From positions 1-64,000 of the forward strand of contig NZ_CANLBS010000008.1 of the NCBI RefSeq assembly GCF_947488945.1: 64,000 nt of DNA, given 5' to 3'. This stretch comes from an uncultured Streptomyces sp. GTDB lineage: Bacteria > Actinomycetota > Actinomycetes > Streptomycetales > Streptomycetaceae. The notes beneath the pieces were generated by a model that was not told the DNA's origin, made no database searches, and saw only the letters and a program-made list of their open reading frames with translations. A program made the position numbers and the translations under genes. Below, in pieces: positions 50,920-59,161 of the stretch (positions are counted from its first letter, which is position 1; each line of letters begins with the position of its first letter).

Positions 50920-52698
50920 ATGGCCGAGGGACAGAAGGGAACAGGACTGTCGCCGACCGGTGGCCGCGACGTGCACACCGTCCGTTTCCCGGTCGGCGCA
51001 CCACCGGCCTCGGTGGACGTGCTGGTCGTCGGTGCGGGCCCGGTGGGTCTGGCGGCGGCTGTCGAACTGACCGCCCGCGGGGTCGAGGTCGCTGTCGTCG
51101 ACCGGGCCCGCACCGCCACGCTCGTCCGGGCGGGCGCGATGGGCCACACCGCCCGGGTGGTCGAGCACTTCCGCCGCTGGGGGCTGCTGCGCCGGATCCG
51201 CGACGCGTGGACCTACCCGCCCGAATGGAACCAGGGCCTGCGCTGGGTCACCTCGCTCGCCGGTCACGAACTGGTCCCCGCCGCCCGTCCGTCCTTCACC
51301 GGCGGGACGGCGCGCGGGGCCGGTGCGGGCGAGGCGTTGCGCCGGCCGCAGACCGTGCTCCAGCGGGTGTTCCTGGAGCACCTGGAGGAGCAGCGGGTGA
51401 GCGTGGCGGGCAGTTGGGAGCTGGTCGCGCTGCGCGAGGACGCGGACGGCGTCGAGGCCGAGATCGTGGGCGTCGGCTCCGGGGAGCGGCGCACGGTCCG
51501 GGCCGGGTACGTCCTCGGCACGGACGGCGCCCGCTCCACCACCCGCCGGCTGGCCGGTATCGGCCGCACCGGCGCGTACGCGACCGAGAAGCGGTTGCGG
51601 CTCATCGTCCGCACCGGCGACATCTCCGGCCGGGTGGGCGCCGCACCGAACGCCACCAACATCGTCGTCAACGCCACTGCGTCCGGTTTCCTGGCGGCGG
51701 TCTCGACCCGCGAATGGCGTGTCTACGCGGGACCGTATCCACTGGAACACGAGCCCACCGACAGGGAGTTGCTGGGGGTGGCGGGGGCGGCGTTCGGGTT
51801 CGACGCCGGGTTGGAACTGGTCTCGGCGACGACCTTCCACCATGCGACCCGGGTCGCGGAGACGTTCCGGCGCGGCCGGGTGCTGCTGGCCGGGGACGCC
51901 GCCCACGTGCGCACCCCGGGCGGCAATCTCGGCGAGGGGATCGGGGACGTGGTGAACCTGGGGTGGAAACTGGCGGCCGTGATCGCCGGCGACGCCCCGC
52001 CCGCCCTGCTCGACTCGTACGACCAGGAGCGGCGGACGCACGACCAGCGGGTCGCCGACCACGCGCTGGAGGAGTCGCTGCGCAGGGAGGCGACGCTCGC
52101 CGAGATCCGGCGGGGCGGCGTCCCGGACGACGCGGACACGGGCCCCGAGGCGGCCCGGCGCCGCGCCGAGATCGGCGAACGGCTGCGCCGCGACCGGTCC
52201 GAGGGGGCGGGCGTCACCTTCGACGAGCGGTACGACTCCTCGGACGTGCTCTGGTACGAGCCCGGCCAACGGGAGTCGGAGCCGCCCTGGCGCGCCGACG
52301 TCTACGAGGACGACGCGCGGCCGGGCCACCGGGCGCCCGACGGCCCGGTCGATCCGTACGGCGGCACGCTGCACGACCGTATGGGCGACGCGTTCGCGCT
52401 GCTGGTGCTGGTCGAGGACCGATCGGTGGAACACGCCTTCGCCGCCGAGGCGGTGGGCCGTTCGCTGCCCTTCACCGTGGTCCACCTCACCGATCCGGCG
52501 GCGCGCGCGGTGTACGGGGCGGGCGGGGCCACCCACGTCCTGGTGCGGCCCGACCAGCACGTGGCCTGGCGCGGCGCGACACTGCCGCCGGGCGGCGCCG
52601 GGGCGGTGCTGGACCGGGTGACGGGCCGGCACCTCGGCCCGCCGGCCACCGGTGCGGTGCCCGCCCGAGCCGTGCCCGCCGGTGCGGCGAGCGCGTGA
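50920..52698 (+). CDS. FAD-dependent aromatic-type monooxygenase (MhpA/PheA class)
   Basis: A 592-residue class A flavoprotein hydroxylase. It has the dinucleotide motif VLVVGAGPVGLAAAVELTARG, the DG motif GTDGARSTTRRLAG, and the GD motif VLLAGDAAHVRTPGGNLGEGIGDVVNLGWKLAA. A thioredoxin-like C-terminal domain begins near ALLVLVEDRS and ends with RPDQHVAWRG. In the GD motif the common P-x-G-G-x-G-x-N is altered (Asn lacking, Glu-Gly-Ile instead). It starts 10 bp after the LLM monooxygenase stop and probably oxidises the same substrate or its product. Confidence 0.88.
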   Translation: MAEGQKGTGLSPTGGRDVHTVRFPVGAPPASVDVLVVGAGPVGLAAAVELTARGVEVAVVDRARTATLVRAGAMGHTARVVEHFRRWGLLRRIRDAWTYPPEWNQGLRWVTSLAGHELVPAARPSFTGGTARGAGAGEALRRPQTVLQRVFLEHLEEQRVSVAGSWELVALREDADGVEAEIVGVGSGERRTVRAGYVLGTDGARSTTRRLAGIGRTGAYATEKRLRLIVRTGDISGRVGAAPNATNIVVNATASGFLAAVSTREWRVYAGPYPLEHEPTDRELLGVAGAAFGFDAGLELVSATTFHHATRVAETFRRGRVLLAGDAAHVRTPGGNLGEGIGDVVNLGWKLAAVIAGDAPPALLDSYDQERRTHDQRVADHALEESLRREATLAEIRRGGVPDDADTGPEAARRRAEIGERLRRDRSEGAGVTFDERYDSSDVLWYEPGQRESEPPWRADVYEDDARPGHRAPDGPVDPYGGTLHDRMGDAFALLVLVEDRSVEHAFAAEAVGRSLPFTVVHLTDPAARAVYGAGGATHVLVRPDQHVAWRGATLPPGGAGAVLDRVTGRHLGPPATGAVPARAVPAGAASA

Positions 52699-52787
52699 CC
52701 GCCCCCCGCGCAGCCTCTCCCGGCACCCCTCACCCGCACCGCTCCCCCGTCCCCTCCCCGTACCGTCCGAACCCCAGGAGCACCGAC

Positions 52788-53567
52788 ATGACCGAGTACA
52801 CCGATCACCGGACGCCCGAGGGGCTCCGCGTACGCGGCACGATCCTGGTGGTGCCGGGGCGGGGCGAGTCCCGTGCGACGTACGCCCGGCTGGGCAGGCG
52901 GCTCGCCGCCGACGCCTACCGGGTCCGCGTCCTCGACGCCCCCGATCCCGCCGGGGCGGCCGACGATCCGGCGGGGTGGCTGGCGCGCTTCGGTGCCGCC
53001 CTCGACCGAGCGGCCGAGGACACGGCCGACGGGGACGGCGTGGTGCGCCCCGTCGTGGTGGTGGGCGCCGACACCGGGGCGGTCGCCATAGCCGCGCTGC
53101 TCGGCGGTGCGGCCGACGGCGGCGGCCGGACGCCGGACGCCGTGGTCCTGGCGGGGCTCCCGGCGCCGGACGCCCCGGTCCCGGCCGGCGACGACTGGGA
53201 GGGCGAGCTCGACGTGCGCACCGCCTGTCCCGTTCACCGGGGCGTCCTCACCGACGACGCACTCGTACGGCGCGGCTCGCTCCGCGAGGCGGTGCCCGCG
53301 TCCCTGCTCACGGCCGCGTGCACCGGCACGATCGGCGTCCCGGCCCTGTTCCTGGCCGGCGAGGCCGATCCTCTCGCGGACCTGGACGCGATGGCGGCGG
53401 CGGTGAAGGGACTGACCCGGGCGCGCCTGTCGGTGGTGCGGGAGGCGCGTCACGATGTGCTGAACGACCTTCAGCACCGTTCCGTGGCGGCCGAGATCGT
53501 CACCTTCCTGGAGGCCCTGCGCACCGCGCTGGTGCCGGCCGTCGCCGTGCGGTCGAGCTCCTGGTGA
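52788..53567 (+). CDS. alpha/beta hydrolase-like protein with Asp at the nucleophile elbow
   Basis: A 259-residue protein. RVRGTILVVPGRGESRATYARLGRRLAAD gives the first strand and oxyanion region, ALFLAGEADPLADLDA the acid position, and REARHDVLNDLQHRSVAAEIV the catalytic His, as in lysophospholipase-like hydrolases. The elbow reads VVVVGADTGAVAIA: Asp stands where Ser normally is (G-x-D-x-G), which in haloalkane dehalogenases is a nucleophile. Whether this protein is catalytic or altered is unclear. The ATG follows CAGGAG by 6 nt. It lies between the FAD monooxygenase and FMN reductase genes. Confidence 0.8.
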   Translation: MTEYTDHRTPEGLRVRGTILVVPGRGESRATYARLGRRLAADAYRVRVLDAPDPAGAADDPAGWLARFGAALDRAAEDTADGDGVVRPVVVVGADTGAVAIAALLGGAADGGGRTPDAVVLAGLPAPDAPVPAGDDWEGELDVRTACPVHRGVLTDDALVRRGSLREAVPASLLTAACTGTIGVPALFLAGEADPLADLDAMAAAVKGLTRARLSVVREARHDVLNDLQHRSVAAEIVTFLEALRTALVPAVAVRSSSW

Positions 53568-53699
53568 GGCCGTCCGGACCGTGACCGACGCGCGGGCGGC
53601 CGGGCACGTCGCCGTCCTCCCCGACCGGGCCCCGCCCGGTCCGCCCCGCACACCCCTCTGCCCGACCCCGAAAGTCTTCCGACCCCGAAAGGTCGTCCC

Positions 53700-54257
53700 A
53701 TGGCCGCCATCCTCTCCGTCTCCGGAAGCCCCTCCGCCACCTCCCGTACCGCCCGCCTGGTGCGGCATCTCGACGACCGGCTCAGGGACCAGGGCCATGA
53801 CGTCACCTCGCTGGAGGTGCGCACCCTGCCCCCCGACGCGCTGCTCGGCGCCGATTTCGGGCATCCGGCGATCGTCGCGGCCGCCGCGCTGTTCGAGCAG
53901 GCCGACGGCGTGGTCATCGGCACCCCCGTCTACAAGGCGGCGTACTCCGGGCTGCTCAAGACCCTGCTCGATCTGCTGCCGCAGTACGCGCTGACCGGCA
54001 AGACCGTGCTGCCGCTGGCCACCGGCGGCTCCACCGCGCACGTGCTGGCGATCGACTACGCGCTGCGCCCGGTGCTGAGTTCGATGGGCGCGGCGCACAT
54101 CGTGCCGGGCTGGTTCACCCTCGACAAGGACCTCACGGTGGGCGAGGACGGCACCCTGCGGGTGGCGCCCGGCACCGCCGGGGCGCTGGAGGAGGTGACG
54201 GACCGCTTCTCCCTGGCACTGGGCGGCCGGCTGCCGGTGCTGGCCGCCAGCGCCTGA
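53700..54257 (+). CDS. ssuE: NAD(P)H-dependent FMN reductase, SsuE-like
   Basis: A 185-residue flavodoxin-fold protein. SVSGSPSATSRTARLVRHL is the FMN phosphate loop, VVIGTPVYKAAYSGLLKTLLDLLP is the conserved isoalloxazine region, and LPLATGGSTAHVLAIDYALRPVL follows, all as in SsuE/MsuE. Such enzymes release FMNH2 to two-component monooxygenases that take sulfur from sulfonates, so it fits as partner of the LLM monooxygenase. It is the last gene of the operon. Two copies of ccgaccccgaaag 17 bp apart precede it. Confidence 0.9.
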   Translation: MAAILSVSGSPSATSRTARLVRHLDDRLRDQGHDVTSLEVRTLPPDALLGADFGHPAIVAAAALFEQADGVVIGTPVYKAAYSGLLKTLLDLLPQYALTGKTVLPLATGGSTAHVLAIDYALRPVLSSMGAAHIVPGWFTLDKDLTVGEDGTLRVAPGTAGALEEVTDRFSLALGGRLPVLAASA

Positions 54258-54579
54258 GCGGAGAGCGACGCCGCCGGCGCTCGCCGCTCAGGCGCTCACG
54301 GTGCTCCGGCTCTCCGGCTTCCGGAGGACGGTGGCGGGGTGCACCGCCCCGTCCGGCACGGCCACCCGCACCGGCACGGCCACCGGGGCCGGGCCGCACG
54401 GCACCGGGCGCCACCGGCCCGTCGGCCGATGACGCCCGGTGCGTCCCCCGTATGTGCCTGTGCCTCCCCGCTCCCCCGCGCACCCCGTAGGTCCGGCGAT
54501 GCGTTCCCCCGATCGGGCGGTGGGACGCGTCTCCGCCGCGCGGGCCGGACGGGCGGTCGGACCCGTCCGGCCCGTCCGA
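54258..54579. other. 322-bp gap between convergent genes
   Basis: No coding frame is convincing. The right end contains the terminator of the leftward secreted-protein gene (54542-54573). Near the left end, just after the FMN reductase stop, a GC-rich imperfect hairpin around 54263-54282 might end the sulfur operon. Confidence 0.5.
54542..54573 (-). terminator. 12-bp perfect stem terminator of the small secreted-protein gene
   Basis: GGGCCGGACGGG (54542-54553) and CCCGTCCGGCCC (54562-54573) pair perfectly around an 8-nt loop. It starts 6 bp beyond the stop codon of the leftward gene. Confidence 0.8.
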
Positions 54580-55047
54580 TCAGATGTCGACGACCCGGTA
54601 GGCGAGGGTGTAGACGCCGCCGGAGCCCTCCAGCACCCGGTACTGCGTCTCCGCGCCGAACTCGTTGCCCGTGACGGTCACCGAGCCGAGCCGGTCGTCG
54701 CTGCTGGTGCTGTCGTAGTCCCACAGCGAGAGCGTGCGGGACTCGGTCTTGCCGAGCACCAGCAGGCCGTTGCCGTTGCTCCCGTCCAGGGCGCGGCGGT
54801 AGCCGGTGCCCATGGTCTGGTACGACGCGTTGGCGGGCCAGAGCTTCACGGCCTTGCCGCCGTTCGCCGCGATGTTGAGGTAGGCCTCGTCGTGGTCGCC
54901 CTCGCTCTCGTCGTTGCAGTACAGGTCGACGAGCTGGATCTGCACGTAGTCGACCGGATCGGCCTGGGCGGCGCCCGCGGCGCCCACCAGGGAGGTGAGG
55001 CCCAGCGCGCCCGCGAGGGCGAAGGTGGTCAGTCGTCGGACGTTCAT
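54580..55047 (-). CDS. small secreted protein of unknown function
   Basis: A 155-residue precursor with a clear Sec signal peptide (MNVRRLTTFALAGALGLTSLV, cleavage near AAQADPV). The mature 125 residues are acidic and beta-rich: VQIQLVDLYCNDESEGDHDEAYLNIAANGG, then TLSLWDYDSTSSDDRLGSVTVTGNE. The clustered Asp/Glu suggests calcium binding and a C2- or jelly-roll-like sandwich. I do not recognise a named family. The ATG has GGGGGA 5 nt upstream. Confidence 0.75.
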   Translation of the reverse strand: MNVRRLTTFALAGALGLTSLVGAAGAAQADPVDYVQIQLVDLYCNDESEGDHDEAYLNIAANGGKAVKLWPANASYQTMGTGYRRALDGSNGNGLLVLGKTESRTLSLWDYDSTSSDDRLGSVTVTGNEFGAETQYRVLEGSGGVYTLAYRVVDI

Positions 55048-55203
55048 GATGTCCCCCGTAGTCTCAGGTGGTCGCCGGTCCCCCGACCGGCTCGAGGAAC
55101 AGACTGCCGGACCGCGGGCCCACCGTTCTACGCGCGTTCCGCTGAGCGGAACCGCCGCGCGGGGAGAGCCTGTCCGCGGCACGGCCCCACCCCTGACGAT
55201 CCG

Positions 55204-55938
55204 TCAGTAATGCAGGACGGGTGGCAGGCGGGGGGAGGACACGCCGGCCCGAGCGAGGGCCGCGGTGACGGCCGCGCCCGCCTGCGCCGCCTCCCGGGCC
55301 GCCCGTTGCAGCTTCTGCGCGGAGAGCGTCATGACGGTGATCGCGGCGACGGTCCGCTCGTCCCGGCCCCGTACCGGCAGGGCCGCGCAGCACACCCCGT
55401 CCACGACCTCCCCGCGCTCCAGCACCGCCCCCGGCAGCCGGCCCCCGGAGCCGGCTGCCGGTCTGCGTTTCTCCGCGCTCAGCACCTGGCCGGCCGCCGT
55501 GTCCAGCAGGAAGCTCATTCCGTTCCGCACCGGCACCAGCGGCTCCGCCTCGCCCGGCACGGACGCGACGGTGAGGGCCCGGCCGTCGTGCAGGACGGTC
55601 AGCAGGGCGCTCGCCCCGGTGGCCGCCCGCAGCCGGTGCAGCGGGTGACGGGCCGCCACCCGTAAGCCCGGGTGCGGCTCCCACGCCTGTCCGAGGCAGT
55701 AGAGCTGCGAGCCGACCCGGTAGCGGCTGCCCCGCCGCTCCACCGCGCCGACCAGCAGCAACTGCTCCAGCAGCCGGTGCGCGCTGCCCTTCGGCAGGGC
55801 GCACACCGCCGCGATCTCGGTGAGCCCCGCCTCCCCGCCGCACCTGCGCAACGCCTCCAGGAGGGCGAACGCGCCCTCGATCACCCCTCGCCCGCGGTCC
55901 GTTCCCCGCTCACTCGCCTCGCCCGTCTGTCTCGACAT
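55204..55938 (-). CDS. IclR family regulator
   Basis: A 244-residue protein. The N-terminal winged helix contains LTEIAAVCALPKGSAHRLLEQLLLVGAVERRGSRYRVGSQL, and the C-terminal effector domain has TVLHDGRALTVASVPG, FLLDTAAGQVL and AALPVRGRDERTVAAITVM. IclR proteins control catabolic or resistance genes in response to small molecules. It is divergent from the rifampin phosphotransferase gene, but 504 bp of space and a rifamycin-associated element make a direct link uncertain. Confidence 0.88.
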   Translation of the reverse strand: MSRQTGEASERGTDRGRGVIEGAFALLEALRRCGGEAGLTEIAAVCALPKGSAHRLLEQLLLVGAVERRGSRYRVGSQLYCLGQAWEPHPGLRVAARHPLHRLRAATGASALLTVLHDGRALTVASVPGEAEPLVPVRNGMSFLLDTAAGQVLSAEKRRPAAGSGGRLPGAVLERGEVVDGVCCAALPVRGRDERTVAAITVMTLSAQKLQRAAREAAQAGAAVTAALARAGVSSPRLPPVLHY

Positions 55939-56200
55939 CTCTCCCCCGGTCGGTCACCGGGCCGTGCCCCCTCGCACGGCCGCCGGGAGAGGATGCCCGA
56001 CCTTCACAGCGGGTGCACACCCCGCCACGCGCGAACGTGACCCACCGCACACCGGTCGCGGGTACCGGTGGGGACGGGAGGGGCCAAGGGGTCGGCAGGG
56101 AGGGGAGAGAGGCGGCGCGCTTCCCCAGGGCGAGGCACCACGTCCGTCCGGCACGGCGTCCGTCGTACAGCTCCGCACCCCGTGCGCCGAAAACAACAAG

Positions 56201-56224
56201 GGCAGGGAGAACCCTCTCCCTGCC
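56201..56224 (-). terminator. hairpin with U-rich tail reading leftward
   Basis: GGCAGGGAGA (56201-56210) and TCTCCCTGCC (56215-56224) pair perfectly around a 4-nt loop. On the minus strand the stem is followed by CTTGTTGTTTTC, which is unusual in so GC-rich a genome and looks like a Rho-independent terminator. Confidence 0.65.
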
Positions 56225-56244
56225 ACGGTCAGGATATCGCGCAC

Positions 56245-56269
56245 GGGGGGCCTTGCGGCAAGGCCCCCC
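56245..56269. promoter_or_regulatory. rifamycin-associated element (RAE)-like inverted repeat
   Basis: The perfect 11-bp arms GGGGGGCCTTG (56245-56255) and CAAGGCCCCCC (56259-56269) flank CGG. From memory, the published RAE upstream of rifamycin-inactivating genes in actinomycetes has the same CTTG-CGG-CAAG centre with G and C runs outside. It lies 173 bp before a rifampin phosphotransferase gene, as that model predicts. Confidence 0.85.
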
Positions 56270-56442
56270 GCGGGGCACAGAATGTCCGGCCGAGGCCACG
56301 ACCAGCGGAAACGAGGGCACGACATGCGTGTGGTGATGTCGGGACACGGGAAGCGCGACCATGTCGGCCCCGTGGGCGGACGGCGGGGCGGAGGACCGGG
56401 CCGTGCGACGCGTACGGGCGGCGCGGCACGGGGGGCGACCCG

Positions 56443-59049
56443 ATGAGCGGGGCGTACGTACGCGAGCTGCGCGAGGTCGACGGGACCTGGCTCGGGACCG
56501 TCGGCGGCAAGGCCGCCCAGTTGGGGGCGCTGTCGAGGATCGACGGCATCCGGGTGCCGGACGGTTTCTGCGTGACGACGGACGCCTTCCGGGACGTCGC
56601 GGCGCGGGTGCCCTCGCTCGGTGAACGGCTGGACCGGCTGTCCGGTCTCGGCCCGGACGACCGGGAGGCGATCTCCGCGCTGAGCGCGGAGATCCGGCGG
56701 GTCCTCGAAGAGGCTCCGCTGCCGGACGGTCTCGGGGAGGCCGTGCGGGACGCCCTCGCCCGGCACGGCGACGGGGCCGCCTGGGCGGTCCGGTCCAGCG
56801 CGACGGCGGAGGACCTGCCGACGGCCTCCTTCGCCGGCCAGCAGGACACGTATCTCAACATGGTCGGCGCCGCGTCGGTCCTGCGGCACATCGGCCGGTG
56901 CTGGGCGTCGCTGTTCACCGAGCGGGCGGTGGCCTACCGGCTGCGCAACGGGGTCGACCACCGCACGGTCCTGATGGCCGTGGTCGTGCAGCGGATGGTG
57001 TTCCCCGAGGCGTCCGGCGTGCTCTTCACGGCCGACCCGGTGACGGGCGACCGCACGGCCGCCGTGGTCGACGCCGGATTCGGCCTCGGCGAGGCCCTGG
57101 TCTCCGGCCTGATGAACCCGGACGTCTTCACCGTGCGGGACGGCGAGGTCGTCGCGAGGACGGTCGCCGTCAAGGAGCGTGCCGTGCGCGCCGTGCCGTC
57201 CGGCGGCATCCGGGAGGTGGAGGTCGAGCCCCGGCTGCGGGACCGGCCGGCGCTGACGGACGCGCAGGCCGTGGCGCTCGTGGAGACCGGGCGGCGGATC
57301 GAGGCGCACTTCGGGCGCCCCCAGGACATCGAGTGGTGCCTGGACGACGAGGGGTTCCGGATCGTCCAGAGCCGGCCGATCACCACGCTGTTCCCCGTCC
57401 CCGAAGCGGACGACGGGGAGAACCACGTCTACGTCTCCGTCGGCCACGGGCAGATGATGACGGACCCCATGAGGGCCCTCGGGCTGTCGATGTGGAAGCT
57501 GACGGCGATGGTGCCGATGCACGCGGCCGGCGGCAGGCTGTTCGTGGACGTCACCCCCCGGCTGGCCGCGCCCGCCGGCCGCGCCGCCCTCCTCGACGCC
57601 ATGGGAAAGGGCGATCCGCTGGTCCGGGACGCGCTGGAGACCGTCCTCGGCCGGGACGGGTTCGTCCCCCGGCTCCCCGACCCGGCCCCCGCCGGGCCGC
57701 CTCCCGGTACTCCCCCGCCCCCGGTCGAGACCGATCCGGCCATCGTCACGGGGCTGGTCGCACGCAGTGAGACGTCCGTCGCCGCCCTGGAGCGCGACAT
57801 CCGCGCGAAGTCCGGACCCGAGCTGTTCGACTTCCTGCGGGAGGCGTTCGCGGAGCACAAGCGGGTACTGAGCGATCCGCTGTCCATCCGGGCGCTGATG
57901 GCGGGGATGGAGGCCACCTGGTGGCTGAACGACAGGCTCCTGGAGTGGCTGGGCGAGAAGAACGCCGCCGACACGCTGACCCTGTCGGCTCCGGGCAACA
58001 TCACGTCCGAGATGGGGCTGGCGCTGCTCGACGTCGCGGACGTGGTCCGTCCGCATCCGGAGGTGGTGGCGTTCCTGCGGAACGCCGGGGACGCCGGGGA
58101 CGCGGACTTCCTGGACGCGCTGGCGAAGGTGGCGGGCGGCCCGGAGGCGCGCGGGGCGATCGAGGCGTACCTCGACCGGTACGGGATGCGCTGCGTCGGC
58201 GAGATCGACATCACCAGGCCGCGCTGGCACGAGCGGCCGAGCACGCTGGCGCCGGTCATCCTGGACCACGTCCGCGACTTCGCACCGGGCGCCGCCGCCC
58301 GCCGCTTCGAGGAGGGCCTGCGGCGGGCGCGCGCCTTCGAGCAGGACGTGCTGTCCCGGCTGCGGACCCTGCCGGACGGAGACCGCAAGGCCGACGAGAC
58401 CCGGCGGACGATCGAGCGGGTCCGCACCTTCATCGGATACCGGGAGTACCCGAAGTACGGCATCGTCAGCCGCTACGCCGTCTACAAGCGGGCGCTGCTG
58501 GCGGAGGCGGACCGACTGGTGCGGGCCGGGGCGACCGCCGAGCGGGAGGACGTCTTCCACCTCACCTTCGAGGAGTTCCACGAGGCGGCGCGCACCCTGC
58601 GGGTGGACGCGGGGCTGGTGGCGCGGCGCAAGGAGGAGTTCCGGTCGTACCACGCGCTCACCCCGCCCCGCGTGCTCACCTCCGACGGCGAGGCCCTCAC
58701 CGGGGCGTACCGCCGCGACGACGTGCCGGCCGGAGCACTGCCCGGGGTGGCGGTGTCCGCCGGGACCGTCGAGGGCCGGGCCCGTGTCGTGCTCGACCTG
58801 GCGGACGCCGACCTGCGGGCGGGCGACATCCTGGTCACCGCCCACACCGACCCCAGCTGGTCGCCGCTGTTCGTGGGCATCGCGGGACTGGTGACGGAGG
58901 TGGGCGGGGTGATGACGCACGGCGCGGTGGTCGCCCGCGAGTACGGCCTGCCGGCGGTCGTCGGCGTGCAGCGGGCCACCCGGCTGATCCGGGACGGGCA
59001 GCGGATCCGGGTGCACGGCACGGACGGGTACGTGGAACTCCTGTCCTGA
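56443..59049 (+). CDS. rph: rifampin phosphotransferase (rifamycin-inactivating)
   Basis: An 868-residue PEP-synthase-related enzyme, the usual RPH length. The ATP-grasp part includes TVGGKAAQLGAL, VRSSATAEDLPTASFAGQQDTYLN and IEWCLDDEGFRIVQSRPITTLF. A middle rifampin-binding domain follows (about 340-760), then the swivelling phosphohistidine domain with TEVGGVMTHGAVVAREYGLPA, His 826 being the catalytic residue. The family transfers the beta-phosphate of ATP to the C21 hydroxyl of rifampin, giving AMP and Pi, and so inactivates the drug in the cytoplasm. An RAE-like repeat upstream supports this assignment over a generic PEP synthase. The start has only a weak GGGGG site. Confidence 0.92.
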   Translation: MSGAYVRELREVDGTWLGTVGGKAAQLGALSRIDGIRVPDGFCVTTDAFRDVAARVPSLGERLDRLSGLGPDDREAISALSAEIRRVLEEAPLPDGLGEAVRDALARHGDGAAWAVRSSATAEDLPTASFAGQQDTYLNMVGAASVLRHIGRCWASLFTERAVAYRLRNGVDHRTVLMAVVVQRMVFPEASGVLFTADPVTGDRTAAVVDAGFGLGEALVSGLMNPDVFTVRDGEVVARTVAVKERAVRAVPSGGIREVEVEPRLRDRPALTDAQAVALVETGRRIEAHFGRPQDIEWCLDDEGFRIVQSRPITTLFPVPEADDGENHVYVSVGHGQMMTDPMRALGLSMWKLTAMVPMHAAGGRLFVDVTPRLAAPAGRAALLDAMGKGDPLVRDALETVLGRDGFVPRLPDPAPAGPPPGTPPPPVETDPAIVTGLVARSETSVAALERDIRAKSGPELFDFLREAFAEHKRVLSDPLSIRALMAGMEATWWLNDRLLEWLGEKNAADTLTLSAPGNITSEMGLALLDVADVVRPHPEVVAFLRNAGDAGDADFLDALAKVAGGPEARGAIEAYLDRYGMRCVGEIDITRPRWHERPSTLAPVILDHVRDFAPGAAARRFEEGLRRARAFEQDVLSRLRTLPDGDRKADETRRTIERVRTFIGYREYPKYGIVSRYAVYKRALLAEADRLVRAGATAEREDVFHLTFEEFHEAARTLRVDAGLVARRKEEFRSYHALTPPRVLTSDGEALTGAYRRDDVPAGALPGVAVSAGTVEGRARVVLDLADADLRAGDILVTAHTDPSWSPLFVGIAGLVTEVGGVMTHGAVVAREYGLPAVVGVQRATRLIRDGQRIRVHGTDGYVELLS

Positions 59050-59070
59050 CGGCGCGGGGCCGGGGGCGCT

Positions 59071-59098
59071 CGGGCGGGTTCCGGTGGGCCGGAGCCCG
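59071..59098 (+). terminator. stem-loop after rph
   Basis: CGGGC (59071-59075) pairs with GCCCG (59094-59098), and CCGG pairs with CCGG inside around TGGG. It begins 22 bp after the stop. Confidence 0.55.
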
Positions 59099-59161
59099 AC
59101 CGGTGGCGGACCGGTCAGGAATCGAGAAGCGGGGCCACCGGGCGGCCTCTAGCCTGCATGC

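Larger units (their letters stand above)
55939..56442. other. 504-bp divergent intergenic region with RAE-like repeat
   Basis: No gene is supported. It holds, from left to right, the IclR promoter area, a 10-bp hairpin followed on the minus strand by a U-rich tract (56201-56224), the RAE-like inverted repeat (56245-56269), and about 170 bp of leader before the phosphotransferase gene. A possible -10 CAGAAT (56278-56283) lies 9 bp after the repeat. Confidence 0.55.

Noticed and set aside
44212..54257. Antibiotic biosynthesis cluster (SnaA-like monooxygenase)
   Set aside because: No synthase, carrier protein or tailoring set is present; importer, SsuE-type reductase and Cys leader favour sulfur scavenging.
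55954..59016. An open frame of 1020 codons antisense to the rifampin phosphotransferase gene
   Set aside because: No fold or motif; His/Arg/Gly-rich shadow of a well-supported gene.
56443..59049. Phosphoenolpyruvate synthase assignment for the rph gene
   Set aside because: Length, domain order and the RAE-like repeat fit rifampin phosphotransferase; the PEP-binding C-terminal barrel of PEP synthase is not seen.
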